From Chitinophagaceae bacterium UBA2793 (GTDB lineage: Bacteria > Bacteroidota > Bacteroidia > Chitinophagales > Chitinophagaceae), in assembly GCA_002352045.1 (NCBI GenBank), contig DEHT01000096.1, forward strand, positions 1 through 14,515: a stretch of DNA of 14,515 nt, read 5' to 3'. Shown here one piece after another: positions 13,787-14,515 of the stretch. The first letter of the stretch is position 1. Every line of letters starts with the position of its first letter. The notes under the pieces were generated by a model that was not told the DNA's origin, did no database searches, and worked only from the letters and a program-made list of their open reading frames with translations. A program made the position numbers and the translations under genes.

Positions 13787-13908
13787 CGACTAAAAAACTT
13801 CAAACTGGGCTAAAACCCATAAGCGGTGCTGGTTTCAATAGTCCAGTGCTTTAGCCCAGGGCTATCGATTCAAATCCTCTCCCTGTGGGCTTTAGCCCAA
13901 CTTAGTCG
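13787..13908. repeat. 122-bp structured repeat element with inverted ends (REP/MITE-like)
   Basis: The ends form an imperfect inverted repeat: CGACTAA (13787-13793) and TGGGCTAAA (13806-13814) on the left mirror TTTAGCCCA (13891-13899) and TTAGTCG (13902-13908) on the right. A third TTTAGCCCA box lies inside (13850-13858). The RNA or single strand could fold into a long cruciform. No coding sequence fits. This is a different family from the array at 1-306. It lies in the 344-bp gap after the Rrf2 gene and could also act as a transcription stop there. Similar GGGCTTTAGCCC-type repeats are dispersed in Bacteroidota genomes (recollection, not checked). Confidence 0.75.
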
Positions 13909-14062
13909 AACAATAGTAATTTATTATAATAACATTGGAGATAGATTAATTATATTTTTACTTTTTTATTTCATTCAAGAAATTGTTCAACCGAATTATT
14001 TTTTCACACTTTAGAATGCATACTTATTTGAATTTATAAATGCCACACAACGGTTTTAGTTG

Positions 14063-14070
14063 TAATTTTA
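14063..14070 (+). promoter_or_regulatory. Weak candidate -7 element for the second GH20 gene
   Basis: TAATTTTA is one base off TAnnTTTG and lies 26 bp before the ATG at 14096, giving a leader of about 20 nt. The first GH20 gene has a similar TACTTTTA box at 6579. The -33 box is unclear. Confidence 0.3.
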
Positions 14071-14095
14071 GCGTTCATCTTCAAACCAGTGTTCC

Positions 14096-14515
14096 ATGTA
14101 TAAAAAACTATTTTCAGTGCTGTTATTTTTTACACCATTTTTACTTCATGCACAGCCTGTAAGCATCATTCCCTTACCGGTAAGTACGCAGTTGCATACT
14201 GGAAATTTTACCATTGATCAAAACACCACTATTTCCTACAATGTTGCCAACAAAGAATTACAATCGGCAGCCGTTTTTTTAAGTAAAGCAGTGCAAAAAG
14301 TTTCAGGATTACAATTGCCCGGCAATGCTAATAAAGCAAAGTCTATAGAATTAAAAATAATTTCAAATGCCGGGTTAGGTGAAGAAGGATATGAATTACA
14401 GGTGAAGCCATCCGGCATTGTAATATCAGCCAATAAAAAAGCCGGAATCACTTACGGCATTCAATCTTTATTGCAAACCTTGCCGGCCATACGTACCAAT
14501 GCAAAGCTCGAAGTG
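14096..14515 (+). CDS. Second GH20 beta-N-acetylhexosaminidase, 5' part only (cut by window end)
   Basis: An open frame of 140 codons runs from ATG 14096 to the window edge without a stop. It starts with a signal peptide (MYKKLFSVLLFFTPFLLHAQ, likely cut after HA) and continues as a GH20b-type domain: VSIIPLPVS, FTIDQNTTISYN, IELKIIS, GEEGYELQV, ISANKKAGITYGIQSLLQTL. This is collinear along its length with residues 18-130 of the hexosaminidase at 6693, so the two are paralogues of one subfamily. The catalytic barrel lies outside the window, so activity cannot be judged. The start is placed at 14096 because it gives a complete signal peptide. Confidence 0.9.
   Translation, partial: MYKKLFSVLLFFTPFLLHAQPVSIIPLPVSTQLHTGNFTIDQNTTISYNVANKELQSAAVFLSKAVQKVSGLQLPGNANKAKSIELKIISNAGLGEEGYELQVKPSGIVISANKKAGITYGIQSLLQTLPAIRTNAKLEV

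Noticed and set aside
13826..14014. 62-codon + strand open frame
   Set aside because: It starts within the structured repeat, has no recognisable domain or start context, and runs into AT-rich DNA.

Overview
The window looks like a chromosome segment of a Bacteroidota bacterium, most likely Chitinophagia/Chitinophagaceae-like. The evidence is AT-rich DNA, start codons without clear Shine-Dalgarno sequences, TAnnTTTG-type -7 promoter elements (best case 9421-9428), and the long NagB fused to a PIG-L domain that is typical of this phylum. The taxonomic call is inference; there is no rRNA or marker gene here.

Left edge (1-773): a tandem array of four ~67-bp hairpin-containing units plus a fifth degenerate partial unit, leading directly into a small IS200/REP-type HUH tyrosine transposase gene. 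The array may continue to the left of the window.

Amino-sugar region (796-8573, all + strand): an N-acylglucosamine 2-epimerase, NagA (GlcNAc-6-P deacetylase) and an EamA/DMT-family permease are closely spaced and probably co-transcribed. After a 527-bp gap that may hold a decayed gene come NagB fused to a PIG-L deacetylase-like domain and a secreted GH20 beta-N-acetylhexosaminidase. Together they fit a path in which GlcNAc is released outside the cytoplasm, then epimerised, deacetylated and deaminated to fructose-6-P. No kinase or dedicated GlcNAc transporter is visible in the window. A second GH20 gene starts at 14096 and runs off the right edge.

Centre: a strong bidirectional hairpin terminator (8621-8656) separates GH20 from a convergent queD-like (6-carboxytetrahydropterin synthase family) gene on the - strand (8682-9107).

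Nitrosative-stress/Fe-S repair operon (9450-13751, + strand): six genes with gaps of at most 17 bp or with overlaps. They encode a DUF2249-ScdA_N-hemerythrin di-iron repair protein (RIC/YtfE type), a second hemerythrin-like protein, a DUF1858-DUF2249-DUF2249 protein, a 12-TM haem-copper-oxidase-I/NnrS-like membrane protein, a MIP18/SufT-type Fe-S assembly factor, and an Rrf2-family regulator with three C-terminal-half cysteines. A perfect 26-bp palindrome (9383-9408) sits just upstream of a perfect -7 element for the first gene. The simplest model is an Fe-S-sensing Rrf2 regulator controlling its own operon. This is the most system-like part of the window.

Right edge (13752-14515): a 122-bp structured repeat with inverted ends and three TTTAGCCCA boxes, unlike the left-hand array, followed by the start of the second GH20 gene.
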